From the NCBI GenBank assembly GCA_019454045.1, contig SKCR01036775.1, positions 372,001-436,000 on the forward strand: a DNA stretch of 64,000 nt. The letters are read 5' to 3'. The translations under genes were made by a program, and so were the position numbers. Of this stretch, positions 1 through 12,011 are shown one piece after another. The notes below the pieces were generated by a model. That model saw nothing but the letters and a program-made list of their open reading frames with translations. It made no database searches and was not told where the DNA came from. The stretch's first letter is position 1. Each line of letters opens with the position of its first letter. This DNA is from Zanthoxylum bungeanum (lineage: Eukaryota > Streptophyta > Magnoliopsida > Sapindales > Rutaceae).

Positions 1-1130
1 AGAATCGGCAATGGTCCTCCATGAAGCTCCAAGCTTTGTGATGAAATCACATGCTCACAAGTGTGGTTCCCTATCACCTTCGCAAGACCTTTTTGTGTCC
101 TAGCACTTGGCAATTTTTGCCACAAAAATTGCCATATTTCTCCTTCACATTCTCGGCAAACTGCAGCAGAAAACAAAAGAGAAAAATGGCCAAATGGCCG
201 AGAGAGAGAGGAAGAGTAAAAGAGAGAGATGAGTTAGTTTGGTTGTAATGGAATAAGTGTATCTAATACACAGATTTTGAAAGTCAAATAACATTAATAA
301 AATAATGTTAAATGTCTTTCATCAACTCACATCACTCATGAATAGTGACTAGTGTCAATCACTCAAAGTGAAAGACATCTATCACTTGAATGATGATTGA
401 TTTGACGCTAGATGTGACTTGCGGGCCGCACTCGAATTCAAAATGCGAATACGCTCGCAAACACTCTCGGGCTCGGGTTCGCTAATTTCAAATTAACGAA
501 TTTTCCGTTGCGACGCAATTAAATGATTATGCCTAGCGAAATCACTATTCACATCGCTAACGAATTAATTCTAAATTAACTCGTTCGCTCGAATTAAAAT
601 CTAATTTCAATTCCGCGTCGAAATCCAATTTCGTATAATATATCGAATATATTATTTTATCGATTAATTCCAAATTAATCGTTATCTCTCTTTTATTGAT
701 ATTTTATCCCAGATAAAATATCTCCGTAATTAATCCCAGATTAATTTTCTCTCTCATCTAATTAATCCCAGATTAATAAAGTGCGAGTCATACGTCATCG
801 ACGAATCTTCGGGAAGCGACCAATGAGATCCCTGGATATGTTGGCAGTAAATTCGGTCATCGGACAATCCGAACACGTAAGTACCTAGTGCTACGTTTAT
901 ACCGATTTATAAGACAAGGTTGGCTTCTAGCAAAGCGCCATGCCTACCCAATTCTCCAGAAATATCCTTACAGGAATATAATGATCTATATCAGGCGTAG
1001 TATACGTAGTATTGCGTATATCGATCCAGTATCGGATATGTCACGTGCTAGGCCTAGGGCTGGAATTGTGTCTGCCCCGTACGAAGCACATATCAGATCT
1101 CTGGTAACTAGTCTCTATAATCGGATAAAC
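1..1130 (-). repeat. Copia-type LTR fragment, copy H (family of E, F, K)
   Basis: This stretch aligns by eye, block for block, with the LTRs at 12012-14049, 32143-34164 and 40244-42255 and, inverted, with 4686-6623. Shared landmarks are the run of TTAAT palindromes (about 690-780), the 'ggcagtaaat' block near 845 and the 'ctataatcggataaac' block near 1115. The left end of the LTR lies outside the window. Similarity stops at about 1130, where the other copies continue for roughly 700 more bases, so this is a truncated LTR. No coding potential is supported; short open frames here are chance. Confidence 0.8.
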
Positions 1131-1690
1131 ATCCAGATCAGATCTGGAAATTCTGGAAATCTTGTGATGAAAAATATGAAATTTAAATATATTGGATATA
1201 TATTGGGCATTGAAATAAATACTGAAAATTATTTCGAAGTGAAAATACGCGAAAACGGTGAAAAAGGGCATTACCGGGTGAGTTCCGGTCTTACTGATTG
1301 ACGACTGTCTAAAGAGTGAATTGGTCACTATTTGGGCAGTCAATGAACTACCCAAGTAATATTGGGGCTAACCCAGGCAGCCACCATGTGTATTGGTTGG
1401 TCGGTTCGGCCAAAAACGTGTTTTATGCTATTTGCGAAAAAATATTTTCGTAAAAGTTTCGCGATATTTTCTAAATTAATTATGTCATTATTTGATATCA
1501 TATATAATATGTTTAGGTGAAATATGAATGAATTGTTCATATGGGATATTGAGTAATTTATTCGGTAAGTTTAAAATTTTTAAAGTTACGATTTCGCCCG
1601 AATCGCGCTTCCACTGTGTCTGACCCCAACAAGTCTGAACTACCATCTCTGGGTTCAAGGGATGCGTAGTTTTCTCAAAATTCGAAAGTT
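1131..1690. other. Unassigned AT-rich stretch
   Basis: I find no domain, terminal repeat or match to other parts of the window here. The sequence is AT-rich with a block near 1590-1620 (gatttcgcccgaatcgcg) of a kind seen in gypsy LTRs. It may be the remains of a gypsy LTR lying between copy H and copia element I, but this is a guess. Confidence 0.3.
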
Positions 1691-1691
1691 A

Positions 1692-2440
1692 TGGCGCTAT
1701 GTTACTGGCGATGTTAAACCTCATTAATAGAAAACTGATGAGCCTGATTATAAATTTTTTGATCGTCTCGAGGATTTGGACAGTAAGAATCACCGGATCC
1801 TGACCTGGTTTCAGAATACCTCGGTTCCTTCCATTCACCACCAATTTGGTCGCTATGAAACTGCCAAAGAGGTTTGGGATCTACTTGCCACGAGGTACAC
1901 TACCTCTACTCTCTCTAATCAGTATCAATTGTGAGAAGAGTTACATAATTTGAAACAAGAGCTCAGTCAGTCTATTACTAGTTTCTTGCGACCAACTTGC
2001 TCTCTTCAAACCATCAATGGATTGTGCTGTTGATGCATGAGGTTAATTCAATTTCTTATGGCTTTTACTGATGATTTTGAATCTTGTAGAGCCTCTTTAT
2101 TACATCAATCTCTTCTACCTATATTGGAAGCTGCTGTCTCTCAATTATTGTCTAATGAAACTCGCATTGGCTTACCTAAGCCATCTCACAATGATAGTGT
2201 GCTTGCTACTACAGGCAACATTTCTCAAAAGGTGGAAGCAAATTATGTCGTACCTGTAATAGATCCGGTCATACTTTAAATGAATGCATTCTTACTGAAT
2301 ATCACAAATGCAATAATAAAGGCCATATTGTCTTTCACCATCCCACTAGGGTGGATTGTCGCTACTGCAAGTTGCCTGGCTATTCCATTGAGCAGTGCTC
2401 CACTCGTCCCCAAGACCTGGTCAGACCTCTAAGACAGCAA
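1692..2440 (+). pseudogene. copia gag remnant (element I)
   Basis: The conceptual product has the copia gag pattern. It opens with WRYVTGD, followed by a region with WDLLATRY (about 1880-1900) and then DDFESCRASLLHQSLLPILE (about 2067-2126). A zinc-knuckle-like motif follows at about 2357-2400 (C-R-Y-C ... Y ... C), in which the usual histidine is replaced by tyrosine. Stops, for example near 1933 and 2030, and frame changes break it. In the living family this protein would form the cytoplasmic virus-like particle and bind the element RNA. Confidence 0.75.
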
Positions 2441-2569
2441 TTCCAATTGCTGCTTCTGCCTCTGAGGTCACTGCCTCTTATGCATCCACTGGTAACTTAG
2501 AAACACTCATTGAACATATACTCCTAATACTTCCCAGTACTTCTACTGCCTTATCTTCCACTTCAGGTA

Positions 2570-3757
2570 ATTCTCCTTGGTACTTTGATTCAGGTTGTTG
2601 CAACCACATGACTTCTAAATCTCTATTATTTTCCTCCATCTATCCCACCTTGACTGTCTCTCTGATGTTTACTACAGATGGCTCATAAATTTCTGTCAGC
2701 CAGTCTGGCCAAATATCTACCTCTACACTTACATTACCTAACACATTTCTTATTCTAAAACTTACGTTCAATCTTATATCTGTTAGTCAACTATGCGAAC
2801 TTGAGTTTTGAACTAATATTTTCTCCCAATGGTTATCGTGTACAGGATCTGCAGACATGATAGATTCTTAGGATAGGTCGTAGAGTTGGATGTCTATTTG
2901 AGCTTACCTCTCTGCATCTTCCTTCAAATCACGTCTCCCAGTTATGTGCGGTGTCTCTACCATCATCTCTTCAGTTGTGGCATCTATGCCTTGGTCATGC
3001 CTTTTTAAGTAAACTTCGTCCTTTGATTTCTAATAGGTCTTTAGATTCTGTTACTGAATAGTCTTCTTTACATTATGTCTTCTGTCAATTTGGAAAACAA
3101 TCGGTTTTATCTTTTAATAATAACAATACTACTTATGTTGCTCATTTTGACTTAATTCACTATGATATATGAGGACCTTCTCCTACACCCACTAGAGGAG
3201 GGTCCAAATACTTTGTCATATTCATTGATGATTACTCTCGGTTTACTTGGATTTTTCTCATGAAACAACAATCTGAATTACCTCAAATTTTATTGATTTT
3301 GCGACTATGGTCAAAATACAATTTTCCAAAACCATCAAAACATTGCGAACTGATAATGCCAAAGAATATCTTGACTCTACACTTCACAAGTTTTTGAAAG
3401 AACAAGGTACCCTATCCCAAAGATCTTGCCATACACCTCTCAACAAAATAGGCGAGCAGAACGCAAACATCGTCACATATGGATTCCGTTAGATCCATGC
3501 TCATTTCATCTTCTTGTCCAGAACGCTTTTGGGGTGAGGCCGTTCTCACCGCAGTATACTTCATCAATCATGTTCCTTCATCAGTCACTAAACAACACAT
3601 GTCTCCATATGAGTACCTATATGGTATTTCTCCCTTCTATGATCTTCTTAAAGTTTTTGGGAGTGCCTGTTTTGTGATTCTTCCTCATATCGAGTACTAT
3701 AAGTTAGAACCCCATGCTCGACTCTATTGTTTCTTGGGTTATGGAAATCGAACATAA
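2570..3757 (+). pseudogene. copia protease-integrase remnant (element I)
   Basis: The protease is marked by WYFDSGCCNHMTS at about 2578-2616, containing the DSG catalytic triplet. Integrase core sequence follows: FIDDYSRFTWIF near 3220-3256, then a frame with ERFWGEAVLTAVYFINHVPS near 3509-3580. The latter is the conserved segment after the catalytic glutamate, followed by PYEYLYG and FGSACFV. Several stops, for example near 2686 and 3490, separate the pieces. The region 3758-4224 continues as the poorly conserved linker toward reverse transcriptase and shows no motif I recognise. Confidence 0.75.
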
Positions 3758-4224
3758 AAGGCATCGTTGTTGGGATCATATGTCACAACAACTTCGCATC
3801 ACACATCACGTTATCTTCTAGGAGCACACCATGTTCTCCCCATCTCCGATTTTAAAATGTCTTCTAACCAACCTCTACTTTTCATTGATCACTCTATCGA
3901 GTTGTTTCCACATTTTCATGATACATGTACCTCTAGTGAGCCTATGGATGTCTAACACCAATGCCACATGTCCCTGATGATGCTTCTTCTACAGATATTG
4001 TCCCTAAAACCTTTGCAATAGAACACTGCCATGATATTGATACATCATATTCCGATTATCCTCATCGAGTAAGACACCATCATATTTATCTTCAAAATTA
4101 TCATTGCTTTTCCACTATTATTTCTTTACATGAACCTCAGTCCTATAAGGAGGCGTCTTCTAATCCTCATTTGCAGCGAGTTATGCAAGATAAATTACAT
4201 ACTTTAGCAAAAATTGGTACTTGA

Positions 4225-4685
4225 GACTTAGTTAATCTTCCTCCCGGTAAAACTCCAGTGATATACAAAGGGGTATACAAAATAAAAACACATTCAGATG
4301 GCTCAATAGAGCATTATAAAACACGTCTTGTCGCTATGAGCTTCACTCAAGAATATAAGGTTGATTATGAAGAGACATTTGCTCCAGTTGCTCGCCTTAC
4401 CTCAATATGCAGCCTACTTTCCATTGCTGCTGCCCGATAATGCAGTTTGTTTCAGATGGATGTCAAAATGCTTTTCTCAATGGTGATCTAGCTGAAGAGG
4501 TTTACATGAAACCTCATTCTGGTCTTGACCATCCACACAAGGTATGTTGCCTACGCCGTGCTATATATTGTATGAAACAAGTTCCCCTTGCATGGTTTGC
4601 CAAGTTCGGTATGACTATTTGTCAGCTTGGGTTAACCTCCAGTCTACATGATTCTTGCTTATTCCTTCTCAAATCTGGTACAGAC
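4225..4685 (+). pseudogene. copia reverse transcriptase, N-terminal part (element I)
   Basis: The frame from about 4258 contains YKIKTHSDGSIEHYKTRLVA, then QEYKVDYEETFAPVARLTSI, the hallmark start of copia reverse transcriptase. A frameshift and stop at 4438-4440 follow. The next piece (from 4449) reads through the fingers/palm region to SLHDSCLFLLKSGTD at 4685. There the coding sequence is cut by the inserted LTR and resumes in register at 6629. Confidence 0.8.
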
Positions 4686-6623
4686 TGTTAGACAATTATG
4701 ACCCATAGCGTCACTGTTTGTAAAAGACATTGTGTTTTTGCACAAAATTAACTATGTAGTAATGAAATTGCCTTTTACAGTTTCGTAATTTATTTACTTT
4801 GATATAGAAATGGTAGAAGTCCTTATGATTAGTTTCGGATTGAGATGATATGAGACAGTATCAATCCATAAAGGTCTAATCATTAAATATCCCTAGTCGT
4901 AGTATTATCGAGACTGGACATCGATAATGCGGAATAGACTAGTATTGCACTTGTGCGCGTTGTGAGGGCATAACGACACAGTTCTCATATGTTTAAGTAT
5001 TGGATACTTATGAAAGTGCGATAGGAGGTTGTGTTTTACCGATGGTACGGAAAACAGCTTTGCTCTGGATAGACCCCTCAGAATCTCATTGGTAGTATGA
5101 CTGTGTGTCTATGAGAGTCCGCTTCAGGGTAGGTGTATTTGGTCTTAACCTGAGACTTGCATCGCTAGTACTTGCGACAATCGGTAAACTTTCGTTTTGG
5201 TCGTCCAGGGCTTTAACAGGTCCTGTGTGCGCCTCTTCTAGGCTTATTGAGAATCGTAGTGTATTGGATGTGATGTCAAGATGGAAGTATCACTTCAGAC
5301 ATATGGAGATGATGATCACGCATGGATTCAGAACTAGTTCTCTATAGTGTTGCAACCATCGTGATAATATGACAAGGTCATGATTATTCAATTCAAATAG
5401 ACTAGTTGCTTGATATCCGATATGTGCTTCGTACGGGGCATACACTATTCCAGCCCCAGGCCTTGCACGTGACATCAGATACTGGATCGCTATACGCAAT
5501 ACGACGTATACTACGCCTGACATAGATTATATATTCCAGTAAGAATATTTATGGAGAATTGAGTAGGCACGGTGCTTTGCTAGAAGCCAACCATGTCTTG
5601 TAAATCGGTAACCACGTGGTACGAGGTACTTACTTTATCGGATAGTCCGATAACCGGATTTACTGCCAACATATCCAGAGATCTCTTGGGTCGCTTCCCA
5701 AAGATTCACCGATGACAGTTGACTTAAATTAGAATTAATCTGGGATTAATTTAGAGAGAGAAAATTAATCTGGGATTAATTGGGGCTTTATTTAATATGG
5801 GATTAAATGTGTTCGGTAGAGTGAGAACACGATTAATTTGGAATTAATCGGTAAAATAAATTTAATAGTTAAATTTGATTTTTCTATTTAATTATTCGAA
5901 TGGGCTAAAATTAATATATCATATATATTAATATGAATTGGATTTCATTACGAAATTAAGTCGGACTTTAATACGAACGAATGAATTAATTTAGAATTAA
6001 TTCGTAATCGACGTTCGTAATATATTTGCGAGGCATCGTTATTTAATTAAATAGATTTAATTATTTAGCGACGAAAGTTTGTTTAATCGGAATTAAACGG
6101 AACTGAACCGCGGTAAATGTTCGTAGAGATATTTGAATTTTGAATTCAAATAGTGGGGCCCACTTCACATGTGTGGTAGGTGGAGGGTAGTTGGCATTTA
6201 TGCCAAGCCACACCAACCACCCAACCACCTTGTAATGGTTTTGGTAAAACCATTTACCTAACTACCAAGTTTTGGTGAAAAGGGTAAAATGGTTTTTACC
6301 AAAAAGCAAATCTCTACATCATTTACACAAGTTGAACAAAAAGAAACCCTAGTTTTTTCTTCACTTTGGGCGTGAACTACACTTCTCTCTTCACTTGGAT
6401 TTTATTTCAAATCAACAAAGCTAGCACTTAAGCAAGTCAACAAGGTGATAGGGAAACATCTTCAAGAGTTGGAATCATCACTCAAAGCTTCGAACTTGGA
6501 GTTCTCTTCTCAAATTTTAAAAGCTCAAATCCGTTCGTTGTAAGTATTTCCGCAACTTATAATGATCTTAATCACTTGTTTTCATGCTTATTAGATCATT
6601 GGCATGTTCTAGGAACACTAACA
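4686..6623 (+). mobile_element. Solo LTR K of the 2-kb-LTR copia family
   Basis: The segment begins TGTTAG and ends TAACA and is the reverse complement, block for block, of the LTRs of element E (32143-34164 and 40244-42255). It is flanked by CAGAC (4681-4685) and AAGAC (6624-6628), an imperfect 5-bp target duplication. There is no internal region, so this is a solo LTR left by LTR-LTR recombination. It lies inside the reverse transcriptase of element I, and removing it joins the open frame of that gene exactly. Terminal TGTTGG has mutated to TGTTAG. Confidence 0.88.
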
Positions 6624-6628
6624 AAGAC

Positions 6629-7598
6629 ATCGTGATGCTACTACTTTATGTTGATGACATGATTATCATTGGGATGATATTTTAGGAATTACAGATCTTA
6701 AATAGTCTCTAAGTCAACAATTTGAAATGAAAGATCTTGGTTCTCTGAATTACTTCTTGGGCCTTGAAGTTAATTCCTCTGATGATTGTTATCATCTCTC
6801 TCAAGCCAAGTATGCTTCTGATCTTATTTCTCGAGTCGGCCTTACAAATAGCAAGACAGTTCCAATCCCCATTGAGTATAATACTCGACTTACATGTATG
6901 GATGATACTCCTCTTGATGATTCTACTCTCTACAGATAATTAGTTGGTAGTCTCATTTATCTCACTGTCACTCGACTAAACATTGCCTATGTTGTTCATA
7001 TTGTGAGTCAGTTCATGGCTGCTCCTCGATCTCTTTATTATGATGTTTGTTTTCACATCCTTCGCTATGTTAAAGGCACTCTCTTTTGTGGTCTTCATTT
7101 CTCTGCTAATTCTTCACTTGTTCTTCGAGCTTATTCTGATGCAGATTGGGCAGATGCCTTACTGATCGTCGATCCACTACTGGTTATTGTCTTTTTTTGG
7201 GTGACTCGCTTATTTCTTGGCGTAGTAAGAAACAGACATTGATTGCTATTCTACTACTGAGGTTAAATATCGAGCTCTTACTGTGACTACTGTAAAACTT
7301 CTATGGCTACGTTTGGCTCACCGAGGATATGAGAGTGCCTCAACCACCCTTTACTACTCTTTACTATGGCAATCAAAACGCTATCCAAATTATGCATAAT
7401 GATGTATTCTATGAATGTACCAAACGCATTGAGATTGATTATCAATTCATTCGCCAACATATTGCTCGCGGCACTCTTCAGTTGGTGTATCTATGCTCTG
7501 ACGATCAAGTAGCTGATATCTTCACCAAATCTTTTCTTCCTAGCCGCTACACAATTCTTGTTTCCAAACTCAATCTGATTTCCTTACTACCATCTTGA
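6629..7598 (+). pseudogene. copia reverse transcriptase C-terminal part and RNase H (element I)
   Basis: It resumes with LYVDDMIIIG at about 6643-6672, the catalytic YVDD box of reverse transcriptase. Next come FEMKDLGSLNYFLGLEV (6721-6771), a copia signature, and SDLISRVGLTNSKTVPIP. Connection and RNase H follow: SDADWAD near 7135-7155, the 'STTG' and 'SWRSKKQ' region in shifted frames near 7170-7240, TTEVKYRAL near 7255, and DQVADIFTKSFLPS near 7504-7545 at the C-terminus. At least four stops or frameshifts are present. Confidence 0.82.
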
Positions 7599-7610
7599 GT
7601 TTGAAGGGGA
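7598..7610 (+). other. Polypurine tract of element I
   Basis: Purine-rich gagtttgaagggga lies directly before the TG of the 3' LTR and just after the RNase H stop. This is the expected place for plus-strand DNA priming. Confidence 0.7.
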
Positions 7611-7797
7611 TGTCAAAAATATGATATTAATATTGATTGATTCTATATTTATGTTAATTGATTGTGTAAATAAATATACGGGAATATTCCTGATTTAATT
7701 CTGTTGTAATGCCTATATAAAGGTTATTTGTACACTATATTGAAATTAAGAAAAATAGTATATTTTTCTTTAGACTCTCATCTTTCGGTTTCTAACA
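7611..7797 (+). repeat. 3' LTR of copia element I
   Basis: It starts TGTCAAAAATATG right after the polypurine tract and ends at or near TAACA (7797) or AACA (7800). It has a TATA-like stretch (tatataaagg, about 7713-7722). The length of about 190 bp suits several copia lineages with short LTRs. No partner 5' LTR is visible, so the right edge is a best guess. Confidence 0.6.
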
Positions 7798-7919
7798 ACA
7801 TATACAAATTGATTTTATAAAAAATCTTCATGTAAGTCCATTTATATCTTATTCAACTGTGATCAAATGTTCATCAGAGTAGAAATACAGCTTCCGCTGT
7901 ATAGTTTTATTGTGGTTTT

Positions 7920-9868
7920 TGTAGGAAACGACTTTCCTTAGCCCGACGGAAGTTGCTTGTTGTGGCACCGGTCCGGTATGGATCTTTAAAATTTTCTTTC
8001 CCTTCTCCATTTGTTGTAGTAGCCGAGATCAATCCTTTGGTATTCAACGCTTGGATCAACCACTCGATCTTCCGAACTATGACTCGAAACCAACAAACCG
8101 AAGTGTGAGATTCACTCACAAAGATCAAACCTCTAAACTATTTAGAGAATTAAGATGTCACAATGGTGTTTGGATTTTGGAATTTCAAACACTCTCACAA
8201 CATGTGTGAATGCTTGAACTCTCTCTATTTTCTCTCAAATTCTTTCTCACAACACTTGTGTGAATGAATGCAAAATATTAACCTTAAGAAGTGAGAGAAG
8301 TGGCAGAGATTATATTTCTTACACAAGCCAACTAACCTTGTCATTAAGTATCTAATGCTTTCTTGCAATGGCCAACACAAAAATATGAATGCCATACCAA
8401 AGCATAAGAAATGATAAGTTAAAGACAATGACTTTGTCATTAAGCATCTAATGCTTTCTTTCAATGGCAAACAAATATATGTGGAGGCCATACCAAAGCA
8501 TAAGAATGGATTAGCTAACGACAAAACTATTAGGTGTATACAAGCCACCTAATAGACATAATAAATTGGAGAGCATGGCAAGCCATATGGCTTTGTCTCC
8601 TAAGGTAAATAAAAATCATTATCTCAATAATGATTAAATTACCTTCAATTATGTTGTAGTCATTATCTCATAATTATTACTAACTTGATTATCTCATAAT
8701 CAAAGAATTCTAGAAAATATTAAGTTAAACTAATTTAACATAGTTTTCATTTGTGACAATAAATATGATTAATCTCATTAATAATATATAAATATAATGT
8801 GAGCATATTATTAGATAATCTAATTATATTAGGTTTGCTACAGTTAATCGAGCTAGCATGGAGACCAAATGGACCTACGCCTCTCAGCTCCAATAATTCC
8901 GAAATATTAATTAAACTCTTTAATCAAATATTATAAATTATTAATTCCGTGTTATTCCACTAAAAACTCGAAGTTGAACTCTCGTTACCGTAGATGGATA
9001 AAATAAATCGAACAACTTTGGTGTCCATCAATATAGTCATTACATATGGATATAGCCCTTCACGAATATCTCATAAATAGAGCTGGGTCAAAAGTCCGTT
9101 AAACCCCTCTAAATATTTTGTCTCTTAGGCACCATTGATTCTGTAATGAACAATTAATTCATAATGATTATGAATATCAAACTTTCTATTCGCAATAGAA
9201 AAGTTGAACGCTCAAATTGTTCAAGTCCCGAATCAACTCTTAAAAGAGACTATTCTGCTTCTCGTAAGGAGTGAATTCCATATCTATGTAAAACATTCCC
9301 AGCTACACACCAAATCATATCCCAAAATACATAGTTATTGGCCGGGAATGCAACACCAACCTCACCATAGTAAATCAAATGCCATAGCCTGTCATGCAGG
9401 AGTTCGTAGTACACTCAGGATTAAGATCGAATCCTTATATGACCATCTATTAGATAAAATTAATTTCTTTGGTTAACAAATATTAAAAAAATTCGTATTT
9501 ATTTGAGTCTAGTCCTATATGATCTCATCATACAAGGTGGCTCCATTCCCATGTCACTACATGAACGATCCGAGATCAAGGTCGTCATACAAGTATAAAA
9601 TGGACCGCAACTATAGATAAACCACAAACAAAGTACCATTTTGTTTGCTCTCTATGGACTATTTAGATTACTAACTTCAAACTTAAATCCTCTTGTGCAT
9701 CAAACATACATTAAGTCTGAAGGTACAATAGTAATCAAGGTAAACAAGACAATTGGACAATATGCGATATAAATCAAACAACTTTGATAAAATGAATAAT
9801 GCATTTATTATTATTACAATAATCAGTTCCTTTACAATACATGAAGCTTTAGGACATAAATCCCAACC
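7920..9868 (-). mobile_element. Solo LTR J, a second copia family
   Basis: Read on the minus strand it runs from GGTTGGGATTTATGTCCTAA (9868 downward) to TTTCCTACA (7920). It is flanked by GTTTT at 7915-7919 and 9869-9873, a 5-bp target duplication. The outer base of the expected TGTTGGG start is mutated. The 'ggatttatgtcctaaagc' opening is common in plant copia LTRs of about 2 kb. A pair of roughly 97-bp direct repeats lies at about 8336-8520. There is no internal region or partner LTR, so it is a solo LTR. Confidence 0.7.
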
Positions 9869-9928
9869 GTTTTTGTGTTCATTTAAATTAAGAAAACAAA
9901 GCTATAGATATTTAGTTTGGAAAAGGTA

Positions 9929-10879
9929 TGTAACACCCTGATCATCCCGCTGTAAATTCTGATGACCACATTTACATGTGTGACATGATATGTCATATAA
10001 AATCACACATGAGAGTGTTAGTACTAGCGAAATTATTTTTCGGATATCCGGTAAATCATTTGCTGTTCTATTACGCAATTATTTTTCTATCGTGTACCAG
10101 ATACTTTTTTGTATTTTGGCCATAACTTGGGCTACCAATTTCCAATTTCAGTGATCTTTATATGGCAAAAAATCTAAGACGATGATCTAAAACTTTTATG
10201 TTGAATATTTTTCCAAATTTAGAGCAAAATTAAGTCAAAAATACGTATTTCCCAGCTGGTCTTCACAGTTACGAATTTTACACATTTTTAACATGTGCTC
10301 AAATTTAAAATAATATTTTAATCTTTAAAATATCTTTCCCCACTATATAAATCAGGCCCTGTTCACTTTCTTCTCAAACCATTTCTCATGTCCCTTCTTA
10401 GTTTCTTGTCAATAATAGTGGAGATGAGTGCCTTCTTAGGCCATTATCAAGACAAGTAAGTTTCTATCTCTTGTTTCTTCATTTCATTGAAATCACGCAT
10501 CAATTTTTCAGCCCCATTTTCAAACTCTACATGAGCCATACACTTAAATTTTTGTATTTTTTATGATTTAGCTTGCTAAGGTTGTTATTTGTGTATTTCA
10601 TGATAAAATATCATAGGTTAAGCCTTGATTGTTGTGAATGCACCATTTTTCCTCTTATGGACAACCATAGCCGAATCTTAGGAGGGATGTAAGAAGCTTG
10701 ATTTTTTCTTGAAGAATGCGATATAGTCTAGGTGAAAGGCATTCTAGAATGTAAGGTTATTCTAATAGTGGTGACTTAGCATGATGTGCGTAGGTGGAGG
10801 GGGAGGGTGTGGTCGATTCATGAAGGTGTGGGGAATTTTGATATTTGTGTGGTTATGATGATGTGATAGACATGGGTAT
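9929..10879 (+). repeat. Possible gypsy LTR fragment (TGTAACACCC start)
   Basis: A TGTAACACCC opening at 9929, a 'ggccataactt' block near 10120 and a TATA box (ctatataaatc, about 10343-10353) are features I associate with gypsy chromovirus LTRs. No partner LTR, primer site or target duplication was found and the right edge is unclear, so this is tentative. No coding sequence is supported. Confidence 0.35.
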
Positions 10880-11498
10880 TGTATGTGCAAAATTTGGGCC
10901 CAAGGGTAAAATCATCATTTCACTTCGGACCAACCACAAGGCCAGACACTAATTACTAAAAACCCAAAACCCTCTAAGAAACCCAACTTGTAAACTGATA
11001 TTGGACCAAGAGATCTCACAAGCCCATACCCAGTAAAAGACTTGACCAAAATAGCCTATAGACTCATTAGTTACCAAACCAGAAAACGCCTGAACTCATA
11101 ACTCCCCCCATTAAATTAGCCGTTTTTGGGCGTCCAACGGACAAAAGAATGAACGAGCATACCTCTCAAAGGGCTTATAAAAGGAAAAGGTAATCCACAG
11201 TAGAATGACAAGTTTTTCTTCTGGAGCTTGAGCATTCTCATTTGAGCTTTCAAAGCATTTCGCCCTCGAAACGGAAACCCACCGCCCTCACAACAATGAA
11301 ATGGAGATTAAGGTAACATCAAGCCTTGCTCTTCCTTATTTTCTGCTCATCCTCATCACTGACTTGAGCGTTGAAGTGCCTACGGCACCCACCACACCGG
11401 TAGGCAGTAACCTCTTTGCTTATTTTACCTTTGTTTGCAGGATCACTAGTGCCCCATACTACTAATTCTCGATTGTGGACCTCAGACGAAAATCAACA
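10880..11498 (+). repeat. LTR-like 5' end of gypsy element G
   Basis: The stretch has a TATA box (cttataaaag, about 11174-11183), the 'cttgagcgttgaagtgcc' block (about 11362-11380) that many plant gypsy LTRs carry near their end, and a CA end near 11498. A primer-site-like sequence and a gag frame follow, so it is best read as the 5' LTR of a gypsy element. The start is uncertain; TGTATGTG at 10880 is one candidate. Confidence 0.5.
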
Positions 11499-11507
11499 TC
11501 CATAATT

Positions 11508-11526
11508 TGGTGCCAACCATGGGGCC
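11508..11526 (+). other. Candidate primer-binding site of element G
   Basis: TGGTGCCAACCATGGGGCC lies about ten bases after the presumed LTR end. It has the TGG start and spacing of a primer-binding site but does not match a tRNA end that I can name, so it has probably decayed. Confidence 0.4.
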
Positions 11527-11565
11527 TTAACGATTCATAGCAAGCAAAGATTTTCACAACCACTA

Positions 11566-12011
11566 ATGGCTTCGAGCAGTGAGCAGACACCGGACCCTGT
11601 GGCGGCACAATTAGCCATGCTCCAAGAACGATTACGAACTTTAGAAGAAAAAAACCTTACCATACGAAACTCCAACACAAACCTTCAAAAACAGTTGGAA
11701 CAAATCTCTTCAACCTCCCAGCATCATGACACTGCAGACCATCCCAGCAATCATTCAATCCCAACCAGTCTCCCAGGGGCATTCAATAATATGGCAAGCA
11801 ATAATCCGCCATCATACAACCATCCACCAAATCAAGAAAGAAGTCAACATATCTCCCCAACCGAGCAAGCACTGCAAGTTACCTCCACTATGCGAAGAGA
11901 AATGCTAGAGTTTAAAGAAACGATTTTGTCCAGTCTACCTGGTGTAAGATTACAAATAAGAAAGAGCCGAGCTGGAACGATTTCTGATACCCCATTTTCA
12001 AAGACCATCAC
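11566..12011 (+). pseudogene. gag N-terminus of gypsy element G, truncated
   Basis: An open frame starts MASSSEQTPDPVAAQLAMLQ and runs through a coiled-coil-like stretch (LQERLRTLEEKN, LQKQLEQ; residues about 19-48), then a low-complexity Ser/Asn/Pro/His region. This is how the N-terminus of Tat-type gypsy gag looks before the capsid domain. The frame is cut at 12012 by the TG of copia element F, so the last 5 codons of the apparent frame belong to F. The rest of G should lie beyond F and everything nested in it, outside the window. Confidence 0.6.

Larger units (their letters stand above)
1691..7797 (+). mobile_element. Decayed Ty1/copia retrotransposon I, interrupted by solo LTR K
   Basis: The order of domains on the plus strand is gag, protease, integrase, reverse transcriptase, RNase H, polypurine tract and a short 3' LTR, which is the copia order. 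Stops and frameshifts occur every few hundred bases, so it is dead. A 1.9-kb LTR of an unrelated copia family sits in the reverse transcriptase at 4686-6623. I found no 5' LTR before 1691, so the element seems truncated at its 5' end. Its short LTR (about 190 bp) sets it apart from the 2-kb LTR copia family in the same window. Confidence 0.85.

Noticed and set aside
8225..8548. A 107-codon minus-strand frame with repeated peptide segments
   Set aside because: It reads across a two-copy direct repeat within solo LTR J and shows no domain.
9204..9476. A 90-codon frame in LTR J
   Set aside because: It lies in untranslated LTR sequence of a solo LTR; no motif or similar frame elsewhere.
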